Shown in pieces: positions 7,664 through 14,303 of a stretch of 19,717 nt of DNA. The stretch is from an uncultured Collinsella sp. (lineage in GTDB: Bacteria; Actinomycetota; Coriobacteriia; Coriobacteriales; Coriobacteriaceae): the NCBI GenBank assembly GCA_900751755.1, contig CAADSP010000017.1, positions 1 to 19,717 on the forward strand. The letters are read 5' to 3'. Below the pieces are notes generated by a model. It did not search any database. It saw only the letters and a program-made list of their open reading frames with translations, and was not told the origin of the DNA. Both the position numbers and the translations under genes were made by a program. The stretch's first letter is position 1. The number at the start of each line of letters is the position of its first letter.

Positions 7664-8446
7664 ATGCTTACCAAACGCGTAATTCCCTGTCTGGATGTTA
7701 AGGACGGCCGCGTGGTCAAGGGCGTCAACTTTGTGAGCTTGCGCGATGCGGGCGACCCGGTGGAGCTAGCGCGTGCCTACGATCGCGAGGGTGCGGACGA
7801 GGTCGTCTTCCTGGATATTACCGCCACGAGTGACAACCGCGCGACGACTATCGAGATGGCGGCGCATGCGGCCGAGGAGCTGGCTATTCCCTATACCGTG
7901 GGCGGCGGCTTTCGCGATCTTGCGGGCATGCGCCCCATGGTTCCCGCCGGTGCCGACAAGGTGTCGCTCAACTCGGCGGCCGTGCGCGACCCGTCGCTGA
8001 TTAGCCAGGCTGCCGCGGCGTTTGGCAGCCAGGCCGTGGTCGTGGCGATCGATGCCAAGCGCGTGGGGCTGCCCGGGGAGCCGGGCGCCGATAAGTGGGA
8101 GGTCTTTACGGCGGGCGGCCGCAACGCTACGGGTATCGACGCGGTGGCGTGGGCCGAGGAGGCGGCTCGTCGCGGCGCCGGCGAAATCCTGCTGACCAGC
8201 ATGGATCGCGACGGTACCAAGGCTGGGTTTGATTTGGCGCTCACCCGCGCCGTGGCGCGCGCGGTGCCGATTCCCGTCATCGCGAGCGGCGGCGTGGGCA
8301 CACTCGAGCATTTTGCCGAGGGCGTGATCGAGGGCGAGGCCGACGCCGTGCTGGCGGCGAGCGTCTTTCACTTTGGAACCTTCAGCATTCGCGAAGTCAA
8401 AGAGTATATGGCCTCTCAAGGTATTCCTGTGAGGCTGGACTTCTAA
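7664..8446 (+). CDS. hisF: Imidazole glycerol phosphate synthase, cyclase subunit
   Basis: HisF pairs with HisH to make imidazole glycerol phosphate and AICAR from PRFAR and ammonia. The 260-residue barrel starts LTKRVIPCLDVKDGRVVKG, with the catalytic D11. D130 in VVAIDAKR is the second catalytic acid. Half-barrel phosphate sites are seen as YTVGGGFRD (77-85) and VIASGGVG near the C-terminal quarter. FLDITATSD and LLTSMDRDGTKAG match the family closely. Only three bases separate it from hisA, and GAGGAG precedes the ATG. It is the last gene of the tightly packed hisH-hisA-hisF block, since a large palindromic element follows. Confidence 0.96.
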   Translation: MLTKRVIPCLDVKDGRVVKGVNFVSLRDAGDPVELARAYDREGADEVVFLDITATSDNRATTIEMAAHAAEELAIPYTVGGGFRDLAGMRPMVPAGADKVSLNSAAVRDPSLISQAAAAFGSQAVVVAIDAKRVGLPGEPGADKWEVFTAGGRNATGIDAVAWAEEAARRGAGEILLTSMDRDGTKAGFDLALTRAVARAVPIPVIASGGVGTLEHFAEGVIEGEADAVLAASVFHFGTFSIREVKEYMASQGIPVRLDF

Positions 8447-8455
8447 TGCTGCGGC

Positions 8456-8550
8456 TTGCCCAGGCACCCGACCTTCCGGCTCCAACCCTCCTCGCGTACT
8501 TAAGTACGCGTCGTCGGGCTTGTCGCTCGGAATCTCGGGCACCTGGACAA
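8456..8550. repeat. Long cruciform-like palindrome between hisF and hisI
   Basis: The core is an 18-bp perfect palindrome, CGCGTACTTAAGTACGCG, at 8493-8510. Outer arms 8456-8471 and 8535-8550 pair at 13 of 16 positions, and all three mismatches are C-A, as expected from transitions in a once perfect stem. Inner arms TTCCG (8474-8478) and CGGAA (8528-8532) also pair. The element occupies most of the 142-bp gap between hisF and hisI. No long U tract follows, so it resembles an inserted repeat rather than a simple terminator. Confidence 0.6.
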
Positions 8551-8588
8551 CCCTCGCCGACCGGCGATGTTTAAATTGGGGAATTGAA

Positions 8589-8918
8589 ATGAGAGAAATT
8601 ACTACTCCAGTGGATCTTAAATACGACGCCAAAGGATTGATTCCTTGTGTGGTTCAGCAATATGACACCGGTGAGGTGCTTATGGTTGCTTGGATGAACG
8701 AGGAATCGGTGGGGCTGACGCTCAAGACCGGGACCACGTGGTTTTGGAGCCGCAGTCGCCAGGAGCTCTGGAATAAGGGCGCGACGAGCGGCAATATGCA
8801 GGAGGTCAAGGAGCTCTGGGCTGACTGCGATAGCGATACGCTGCTGGTCAAGGTCGACTCGCCGGGTCCGGCCTGCCATACCGGCAACCGTACCTGCTTC
8901 TTTAAAAAACTCGCGTAG
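8589..8918 (+). CDS. hisI: Phosphoribosyl-AMP cyclohydrolase
   Basis: HisI opens the adenine ring of phosphoribosyl-AMP, the third step of the pathway. This is the stand-alone 109-residue cyclohydrolase. ADCDSDTLL provides the metal aspartates D79, D81 and D83, and zinc cysteines are C80, C96 and C103 (PACHTGNRTCFF). The phrases VAWMNEES and SRSRQELWNKGATSGN are classic for the family. ATG 8589 has GGGGA upstream; a longer reading frame would run into the palindrome at 8456-8550 and is not needed. The first 20 codons are AT-richer than the rest. It is separated from hisF by the palindrome but continues the same strand. Confidence 0.95.
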   Translation: MREITTPVDLKYDAKGLIPCVVQQYDTGEVLMVAWMNEESVGLTLKTGTTWFWSRSRQELWNKGATSGNMQEVKELWADCDSDTLLVKVDSPGPACHTGNRTCFFKKLA

Positions 8919-8963
8919 GGCGGGCGCTCGATTAGACGCTCGGCCACCAGAAAGGATTGAACC

Positions 8964-9281
8964 ATGGGTGTGCGCACCGCAAACGTTCAGGATGGAAATA
9001 TCGGTGAGACGCTGACAGGTCTGGCCGAGGTGATTCACGGTCGTCGCGATGCGTCGCCACAGGAGAGCTACACCGCTCGTCTGTTGACCGACGTCGAGGA
9101 CGAGCTGCTCAAGAAGCTTGCCGAGGAGGCGAGCGAGGTCATCATGGCCTGCAAGGATAACGACCACGATCACATTCGCTATGAGGCCGGCGACCTGGTC
9201 TACCACTTGCTCGTGACGCTTGAGCGCTACGGCATCACCCTCGACGAGTTGGCCGGCGAACTCAACGCCCGCCGCCACTAG
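8964..9281 (+). CDS. hisE: Phosphoribosyl-ATP pyrophosphatase
   Basis: HisE removes pyrophosphate from phosphoribosyl-ATP, the second step of the pathway. The 105-residue all-alpha protein belongs to the MazG-like NTP pyrophosphohydrolase superfamily. The metal-binding helices are visible as KLAEEASEVIMAC and YEAGDLVYHLLV. The N-terminal 30 residues are a little longer than in the shortest homologues. AAAGGA lies upstream of ATG 8964, and the gap from hisI is 45 bp. HisE and HisI are encoded as separate proteins here, unlike the fused HisIE of enterobacteria. It is the last + strand his gene and is followed by a palindromic element. Confidence 0.93.
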   Translation: MGVRTANVQDGNIGETLTGLAEVIHGRRDASPQESYTARLLTDVEDELLKKLAEEASEVIMACKDNDHDHIRYEAGDLVYHLLVTLERYGITLDELAGELNARRH

Positions 9282-9320
9282 TCGTTTGGGACAGTCTTTG
9301 TTGGTGTAACGGGGTCATGG

Positions 9321-9389
9321 AAGTTGCGGTGAAATAGGGACTGTTTAAGCGCTTCATCAGGCAAAACAATCCCTATTCCACCGCAACTT
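9321..9389. repeat. Dispersed palindromic element, copy 1
   Basis: Left arm 9321-9346 and right arm 9364-9389 form a stem of about 26 bp with two A-C type mismatches around an 17-nt loop. The outer 15-nt block GTTGCGGTGAAATAG recurs in the element at 17639-17703. It lies between the convergent genes hisE and the PHP phosphatase, where it may also act as a bidirectional terminator, although U tracts are short. Confidence 0.65.
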
Positions 9390-9401
9390 ATGAAGGGATG
9401 G

Positions 9402-10313
9402 CTAGTCGAGGGGTGTGGGTTCCCATTCGCCGGTGGGGTGGGGGATGTCGAAGGTTCGATAACCGCAGTCGTAGGCGTGGGCCTGGGCCTCGCGGATATT
9501 CCAGCAGATGTCGCAGGCGCGGTGCGCGTCCGAGCCAAAGGTGATGGGTACCTCGGCATGGGCGAAGCAGCGCAACAGCCCCGTCGAGGGGTAATAGTCG
9601 TCGAGGCCCTTGCGCGGTGCGGCGGTCGAGACCTCAACGCGGCGACCTGTATCGTGGGCGCATTCGGCCATCTGCCCCCAGAACGGCGTCGGGTCAAAGT
9701 CGGGCGTAAAGCCTTCCTTCGAAAAGCGCATGACCAGGTCGGGATGGGCCATTACGTCAAAGTTGAGTGAGCTTTCGCAGGCGCGGCACCAGTCGTCGAC
9801 GTAGCGCTCCCACACGCCGTGTACCCCCAGGTTTTCCCAAACATGCAGGTTGGTGTCATCATCGATCCAGCCGCAGCGCGAATCGGGTGTATCGGGGCGA
9901 GCGACGTCTTCCGTTCCCGCCGCACCCGCGGCACCGGCCATGATATCGCCCGGATAGCCAATCCAGTGCACACTGCCCAAGCGCACTATGGCACTCGCGG
10001 ACCAGCGCTCAACCAGAGGCTCGCAACCTTCGTACCAGTCGCATTCAAAGCCATAGATAAGCTCGAGCTCCGGCGTGATCTGCGCGGCAAGCTTGCGGGC
10101 ATCCTCAAAAGCCAGACGATGTGCCGGCAGGTCGCCCTCGACAACCTGCACCTCGCAGTTGGCATCCATGCTGGCGGGTAAGGTGAGGTGGTCGGTCGAG
10201 ACCATGACGCGGCAACCGGCCGCAGCAGCGGCGCGAACGTTGTCCTCAAACGAGGCATGTCCGTCCGAAAACGAGGTGTGGGTGTGGCAATCGACCAGCG
10301 GGCATGCGGGCAT
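9402..10313 (-). CDS. hisK: PHP-family histidinol-phosphatase
   Basis: This 303-residue PHP-domain metal hydrolase probably converts histidinol phosphate to histidinol, the step not covered by HisB. Metal ligands are seen at H10 and H12 (DCHTHTSFSDG), D41-H42 (STDHL), E90 (YGFECDWY), H116 (LGSVHW), H190 (DVMAHPD), and D262 and H264 (FGSDAHR), the layout of HisJ/HisK-type phosphatases. Start 10313 is chosen because AAGGGG lies 5 nt before the ATG and homology begins there; an upstream in-frame start would add 19 unrelated residues. An Ala/Gly-rich insert lies at about 125-142. The gene is convergent with hisE and separated by a palindrome. Other PHP phosphoesterases are possible, but the neighbours favour histidine synthesis. 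Confidence 0.85.
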   Translation of the reverse strand: MPACPLVDCHTHTSFSDGHASFEDNVRAAAAAGCRVMVSTDHLTLPASMDANCEVQVVEGDLPAHRLAFEDARKLAAQITPELELIYGFECDWYEGCEPLVERWSASAIVRLGSVHWIGYPGDIMAGAAGAAGTEDVARPDTPDSRCGWIDDDTNLHVWENLGVHGVWERYVDDWCRACESSLNFDVMAHPDLVMRFSKEGFTPDFDPTPFWGQMAECAHDTGRRVEVSTAAPRKGLDDYYPSTGLLRCFAHAEVPITFGSDAHRACDICWNIREAQAHAYDCGYRTFDIPHPTGEWEPTPLD

Positions 10314-10430
10314 GGCGACCCCTTTGCATTTGGCGAATCCGCTCCATTGTAATGTTGCAGCTCTCAACACGCCGCGCGCGCCGGAGCTCGAAATCGATTG
10401 GAAAGGCTGCGCGGCCTCGCTTGCTCCAAT

Positions 10431-10491
10431 ACATGTACATCAGCCTCCAAAAGCTGCAAATAATGACATATTTGGAGGCTGATGTACATGT
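10431..10491. repeat. Perfect 21-bp inverted repeat, divergent gap
   Basis: Arms 10431-10451 and 10471-10491 are exact reverse complements, each containing ACATGTACATCAGCCTCC or its complement, around a 19-nt AT-rich spacer. CCAA before and TTGG after extend the pairing with one bulged T. The repeat sits in the 316-bp gap between the divergent PHP phosphatase and LarC-domain genes. No coding gene or other element is evident in the rest of that gap apart from a weak -10 site. Confidence 0.75.
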
Positions 10492-10576
10492 TTGGCCGGG
10501 GCGGTGGAGTGTCGGTTTCTTGTCGACAAGGAAAATCGCGCTCATCACGCGCCGTCACACTCGCGCAGCCTGCGAT

Positions 10577-10586
10577 GTGCTAGCGT
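10577..10586 (+). promoter_or_regulatory. Possible extended -10 for the larC-domain gene
   Basis: TGTGC followed by TAGCGT resembles an extended -10 element about 45 bp upstream of the ATG at 10630. The hexamer matches consensus poorly and no -35 is clear, so the assignment is tentative. Confidence 0.25.
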
Positions 10587-10629
10587 TTGGGTGAACAAAA
10601 CGAGCCCGCGCGGAAAGGATCCAGACCGT

Positions 10630-11115
10630 ATGCAATGCGATAGCACATCCCCGCTGTCTCGCGAGACTGATGCGCCCGAAACTATCGTCAAACTGGAGTG
10701 CGACATCGACGACGCGTCGCCCGAGGTGCTTGCCTACGCCGCCGACCGCCTGCGCGAGGCAGGTGCGCGCGAGGTGCACTGGCTGCCCCTCTACTGCAAA
10801 AAAGGCCGTCCCGGTTGGCAGCTGCAGGTGATCTGCTCGCATGAGGATATCGAGCGCCTGCAGACGATTATCTTTTTGGAAACCACGACCAACGGTATCC
10901 GGCGCCAGATTATGGAGCGCGTCTGCCTGCCGCGCCGCTTTGAACAAGTGGCGACGCCTTGGGGCGAGGTGGCCGTAAAGGTGGCAACCCTGCCCGATGG
11001 CAGCGAGCGTGCAGCGCCCGAGTACGAGGACTGCGCCCGCCTTGCTCGCGAGCATAACGTGCCGCTCCAGCGCGTGATGCAGGCGGCGCAAGCCGCGGCT
11101 TTGCAATTTGAGTGA
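10630..11115 (+). CDS. Stand-alone LarC C-terminal domain protein
   Basis: The 161 residues correspond to the C-terminal part (LarC2, formerly DUF111) of LarC, the CTP-dependent enzyme that inserts nickel into the pincer cofactor of lactate racemase. Conserved features are the start LECDIDDASPE (22-32), KKGRPGWQLQVIC (57-69), FLETTTNGIR (82-91) and PEYEDCARLAREHNVP (130-145). The LarC1 half, normally N-terminal, is missing: the 316 bp upstream contain no coding frame for it, and neither larA nor larB is in the window. It may be a single-domain paralogue with another role, or partner a LarC1 encoded elsewhere. GAAAGGA precedes ATG 10630. The phosphoesterase gene starts 53 bp downstream on the same strand. 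Confidence 0.8.
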   Translation: MQCDSTSPLSRETDAPETIVKLECDIDDASPEVLAYAADRLREAGAREVHWLPLYCKKGRPGWQLQVICSHEDIERLQTIIFLETTTNGIRRQIMERVCLPRRFEQVATPWGEVAVKVATLPDGSERAAPEYEDCARLAREHNVPLQRVMQAAQAAALQFE

Positions 11116-11168
11116 CACCGTCGGCGACGCGCCACACCCACCCCATCAACCTCACCGAAAGGACCACC

Positions 11169-11717
11169 ATGAAATACCTCATCGCCTCCGACATCCACGG
11201 CTCGGCATACTGGGCCGAGCGCCTGGTCGCCGACATCGAATCCGAGCAGCCCGACCGCATCGTGCTGCTGGGCGACCTGCTCTACCACGGTCCGCGCAAC
11301 GACCTGCCGCGCGATTACGCCCCCAAGCGCGTTATCCCGCTGCTCAACGCCCTGGCCGACCGCATCATCGCGGTGCGCGGCAACTGCGATGCCGAGGTCG
11401 ACCAGATGGTCCTCGACTTTCCCGTCATGGCCGACTACGCCACGCTGTTTGACGAGACCGGCCGCGAGCTGTTCCTGACGCACGGCCATGTCTTTGGCGC
11501 CGGCATGCACAACAGCGTCGACCACGCGCCCGCGCTGCCCGAGGGCTCCGCGCTCGTCTACGGTCATACGCACATCAAGGTCAACGAGGAAAGTGCCGCG
11601 CACCCGGGCCTGTGGCTCTTCAACCCCGGCAGTGTGAGCATTCCCAAGGACGACTCGCACAGCTACGGTATCTACGAGGGCGGCGCGTTCCGCCACGTGA
11701 TCATGGAGGAGGACTAA
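11169..11717 (+). CDS. yfcE: YfcE-type metallophosphoesterase
   Basis: This 182-residue calcineurin-like phosphoesterase belongs to the YfcE/MJ0936 group, small cytoplasmic phosphodiesterases of unclear natural substrate. The five motifs are visible: DIH (D8, H10), GDLLYHGP (D36), GNCD (N72), THGH (H105) and GHTH (H133, H135), followed by NPGSVSIPK. ATG 11169 is preceded by GAAAGGA and gives the usual family length; upstream in-frame codons overlap the end of the previous gene. mazG begins three bases after the stop codon, so the two genes are probably co-transcribed and translationally coupled. Confidence 0.9.
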   Translation: MKYLIASDIHGSAYWAERLVADIESEQPDRIVLLGDLLYHGPRNDLPRDYAPKRVIPLLNALADRIIAVRGNCDAEVDQMVLDFPVMADYATLFDETGRELFLTHGHVFGAGMHNSVDHAPALPEGSALVYGHTHIKVNEESAAHPGLWLFNPGSVSIPKDDSHSYGIYEGGAFRHVIMEED

Positions 11718-11719
11718 CC

Positions 11720-12580
11720 ATGCCCGAGCATATGGCTCAGCAAAATGCCGAGGGCTCGCGCGACCTGTCCACGCTGGTCAACGCGTCGGCCGAGCTGCAG
11801 CATCTGGTGCAGACCATTTGGCGCCTGCGTCAGCCCGACGGTTGCCCGTGGGACCGCGAGCAGACGCACCGCAGCATTGGCAAGAACATGATCGAGGAGG
11901 CCTACGAGGCGCTCGACTGCATCGAGGCCGATGATGCGGCACACCTGCGCGAGGAGCTGGGCGACGTGCTCATGCAGGTAGTGTTGCATGCGCAGATCGC
12001 GGCGGATGCCGGTGAGTTTACGCTGGCCGATGTGGCGCGCGATATCGACGCCAAGCTCATTCGCCGTCATCCGCACGTGTTTGGCGATGCGGACGCCGAG
12101 AGCTCCGACGAGGTGCTCAAGATTTGGGACGAGGTCAAGCTTGCCGAGAAGGCCGCCAAGGACAAGGCCGTGGCGGCGGGCGAGGCTGCGCCCGAGGGCC
12201 TACTCGACGGTGTGCCCACGCATCTGCCGGCGCTGATGCAGGCTCAGAAGGTGTCGCGCAAGGCGGCTGCCGTGGGCTTTGAGTGGGAGACGGTCCAGGA
12301 TGTGTGGGACGAGGTAGCAGAGGAGCGTGCCGAGTTTGAGGCCGAGGCCCCCGGAACGCCCGAGCGCGAGATGGAGTTTGGCGATCTGCTTTTTGCCCTA
12401 GTCAACGTTGCACGCAAAGAGGGTATCGACGCCGAGAGCGCCCTGCGCGCCAGCACGGCAAAGTTCCGTCGCCGTTGGGCTGCGATGGAGGCCGCCGTGC
12501 ACGAGGCGGGCGATGACCTCGCCGCCTGCTCAACCGCTCAACTCAACGACCTGTGGGACCAAGCAAAAGCAAGCGAGTGA
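11720..12580 (+). CDS. mazG: Nucleoside triphosphate pyrophosphohydrolase MazG
   Basis: MazG hydrolyses NTPs to NMP and pyrophosphate, a housecleaning role against damaged nucleotides and, in some species, a modulator of (p)ppGpp levels. The 286-residue protein has two MazG domains. The first shows LRQPDGCPWDREQTH (36-50), IEEAYEAL (58-65) and LREELGDVLMQVV (76-88). The second shows AEERAEFEAE (200-209) and EFGDLLFALVNVAR (219-232). Between them lies a charged, Ala-rich spacer at about 140-165. ATG 11720 uses GGAGGA at the end of the preceding phosphoesterase gene. No terminator is obvious after it; only 39 bp separate it from the convergent ATPase gene. Confidence 0.93.
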   Translation: MPEHMAQQNAEGSRDLSTLVNASAELQHLVQTIWRLRQPDGCPWDREQTHRSIGKNMIEEAYEALDCIEADDAAHLREELGDVLMQVVLHAQIAADAGEFTLADVARDIDAKLIRRHPHVFGDADAESSDEVLKIWDEVKLAEKAAKDKAVAAGEAAPEGLLDGVPTHLPALMQAQKVSRKAAAVGFEWETVQDVWDEVAEERAEFEAEAPGTPEREMEFGDLLFALVNVARKEGIDAESALRASTAKFRRRWAAMEAAVHEAGDDLAACSTAQLNDLWDQAKASE

Positions 12581-12619
12581 GGCCTGCGTCTCTCACGGCA
12601 TCCATTCGTAGAGAGGTCT

Positions 12620-13987
12620 CTACAAGCAAAAAGCCATATACAACGGAAGATGTGCCAGCTGCGCTTCGGCATCCCACTCGAGTTGTTTAGGGTGCAACAC
12701 GTAAGCCATCCCAATCTTCTTGTTAAAGCGCGCGCGGAATCGGTCGAGGGAGATGGTTCCGTATCTGCGTGGCGACTTAACTTCGACGGGGCTGATGCGC
12801 GGCTTTCCGGCGGCATTGACATAGGGTCGGGTAACGAGGAAGTCGATTTCCATGCGCTCCTCCCCCTCCTTCTTTCCGCTTTGGGAATAAAAGAAGAGCC
12901 TGTGTCCATTGGCCTTTAGAGATTGGGCAACGTAGTTTTCGGTAAGCATTCCTTCGTTCAATCCGATGTCGCCGCGAAGCACGGCCCTGTAAACGTCTTC
13001 ATCGGTATCGTTGTTGTCAGAGAAGGCAAGCGTTACAAGCAGGCCGGTGTCTGCCATGTAGCACTTGAGGGCCGTTTGCTCCATGCTGAGTGAAAGGCCC
13101 ACGCTCGGTTCGCTTGCGGCATAGCAGATATTGGCAATTCGCGCGTCTGCCAGCCAAAAGAAGGCTTCTTCGTAGGTGCGCATGCGTGCGTTTTTATCAA
13201 GTGAGGAAAGCTTGAATCGTTTTTCGTGCTTAGAGAGCTGACCTGGGATGCCATCGAGTACGGAGACGACTTTGAATTCGTAACCGGTTGCAAAACGAGA
13301 GATATCGTTGCGATAGAGCTGGACGATTCGGCGCTTCGAAGCGTCGACGGGCGCAAAAGCGCGCTGTTCAACATAGATGGATACCGGCTCAGGCATGCCG
13401 CCTACAAGCATGTATTCGCGCATAAGGGAGAGCGCTCTGCGATGTAGGGCATCGGGGAGCGGCTTCATCTTGTTAAAACTCATGCGAATGAGACCGGCCA
13501 GCCCCTTTTCATCCATGCCCCAAAGAAACTCCTCAAAGTCGAGGGGCTCAAGTTCCAGAGACTCTTCCTCGGATGGGATGACGATATCTTTAATGTTCTG
13601 CTTGATGCTGAGCAGGGATCCAGTTTCGATGTAGTCGTAACGTCCGTCTGCAACGAGATACTTGATGAGTCCGCGTGCTTGCGGGTACATCTGGACCTCG
13701 TCAAAGACGATAAGCGTCTCGTGTTCATAGAGTTTGACGTTATAGAAAACCGAGAGATAGAGGAAGAGCGAGTCGAAGTCAGTGCGATAGTCCTCAAAAT
13801 ATTGCTTAACTTCGGCAGGTGCTTGAAAGAAATCAATGACAAGGCAGGACTTGTATTCGGTTTCTCCAAATGTGCGGGCAAGCGTGCTCTTGCCGACGCG
13901 GCGGGCTCCTTCAATAAGAAGTGCTGTTTTACCAGCGCTTTCATGCTTCCACTTTAGTAGTTTGTCATAGGCTTTTCGTTTAAGCAT
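12620..13987 (-). CDS. AAA ATPase with DUF4143 domain
   Basis: This 455-residue protein has an N-terminal AAA domain with Walker A GARRVGKST (27-35), Walker B TLIVFDEVQ (91-99) and a following TGS sensor-like motif (122-124). The C-terminal DUF4143 region includes NEGMLTENYVAQSL (344-357). It ends with MEIDFLV and VEVKSPRRY, where D382, E402 and K404 resemble a PD-(D/E)XK nuclease-fold core. The biological role of this family is not established; members are patchily distributed. Start 13987 has GAGG five bases upstream; a GTG at 14035 would add 16 residues encoded by repeat DNA and is less likely. The gene is visibly AT-richer than its neighbours and is oriented against them, which suggests acquisition. 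Three spaced repeats lie directly upstream. Confidence 0.88.
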   Translation of the reverse strand: MLKRKAYDKLLKWKHESAGKTALLIEGARRVGKSTLARTFGETEYKSCLVIDFFQAPAEVKQYFEDYRTDFDSLFLYLSVFYNVKLYEHETLIVFDEVQMYPQARGLIKYLVADGRYDYIETGSLLSIKQNIKDIVIPSEEESLELEPLDFEEFLWGMDEKGLAGLIRMSFNKMKPLPDALHRRALSLMREYMLVGGMPEPVSIYVEQRAFAPVDASKRRIVQLYRNDISRFATGYEFKVVSVLDGIPGQLSKHEKRFKLSSLDKNARMRTYEEAFFWLADARIANICYAASEPSVGLSLSMEQTALKCYMADTGLLVTLAFSDNNDTDEDVYRAVLRGDIGLNEGMLTENYVAQSLKANGHRLFFYSQSGKKEGEERMEIDFLVTRPYVNAAGKPRISPVEVKSPRRYGTISLDRFRARFNKKIGMAYVLHPKQLEWDAEAQLAHLPLYMAFCL

Positions 13988-13997
13988 GGCTACCTCG

Positions 13998-14082
13998 TGC
14001 ACGATATCCAGAACTTTTATAGTTCGATTATGCACGATATCCAGAACTTCAGACCCTTAGATTTGCACGATATCCAGAACTT
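13998..14082. repeat. Three 19-bp direct repeats, 33-bp period, before the ATPase
   Basis: TGCACGATATCCAGAACTT occurs identically at 13998-14016, 14031-14049 and 14064-14082. The period is exactly 33 bp, with two unrelated 14-nt spacers. The array ends 10 bp before the ATPase start codon on the - strand, so it lies in its promoter or 5' untranslated region. A 33-bp period, close to three helical turns, would put three bound regulators on one face of the DNA. Spacers are too short for CRISPR. Confidence 0.85.
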
Positions 14083-14160
14083 TGTACGATGTAAAAGCAC
14101 ATTATTGACTCTTTCATTCGCAAGCCAGGTAAAGACGGTATGCCGATAGAAGAATTTAAT

Positions 14161-14183
14161 GGGGGGGGGCGATCTCTAGAGAT
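14161..14183. other. G9 homopolymer next to a 12-bp palindrome
   Basis: Nine consecutive G (14161-14169) are followed after two bases by the perfect palindrome ATCTCTAGAGAT (14172-14183). They lie in the 376-bp gap between the ATPase and enolase genes. Runs of this length are prone to slippage. No convincing gene spans the tract, so any effect would have to be on transcription. Confidence 0.5.
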
Positions 14184-14245
14184 GAATGCTCGGTGCAAAA
14201 ACAAGCGTCCCAAGGAATGATTTCTCCAATTCATATGTATCCCTC

Positions 14246-14290
14246 GGCTAACTTAGGGCATAATACAAAAAGCGCGACAAGGCTAACTTA
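14246..14290 (+). repeat. Short direct repeat GGCTAACTTA upstream of enolase
   Basis: GGCTAACTTA occurs at 14246-14255 and again at 14281-14290, 35 bp apart, in the region upstream of the enolase gene. The first copy is followed by CATAATAC, a possible -10 region, and the second is followed by a GGAGG ribosome-binding-like site. It could be an operator pair, or chance. Confidence 0.35.
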
Positions 14291-14303
14291 CGGAGGCGCA
14301 CCA

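Noticed and set aside
9321..9389. Integron attC-like site
   Set aside because: The outer arms do not follow the GTTRRRY / RYYYAAC core and there is no integrase. The genes around it are ordinary operon members.
13988..14035. Extended N terminus of the DUF4143 ATPase from a GTG at 14035
   Set aside because: The added 16 residues are encoded by the repeat array, and a better ribosome binding site lies before ATG 13987.
13998..14082. Repeats resembling a short CRISPR array
   Set aside because: Repeats are 19 bp and spacers only 14 bp, far below CRISPR spacer length, and no cas gene is near. The array sits in a 5' region.
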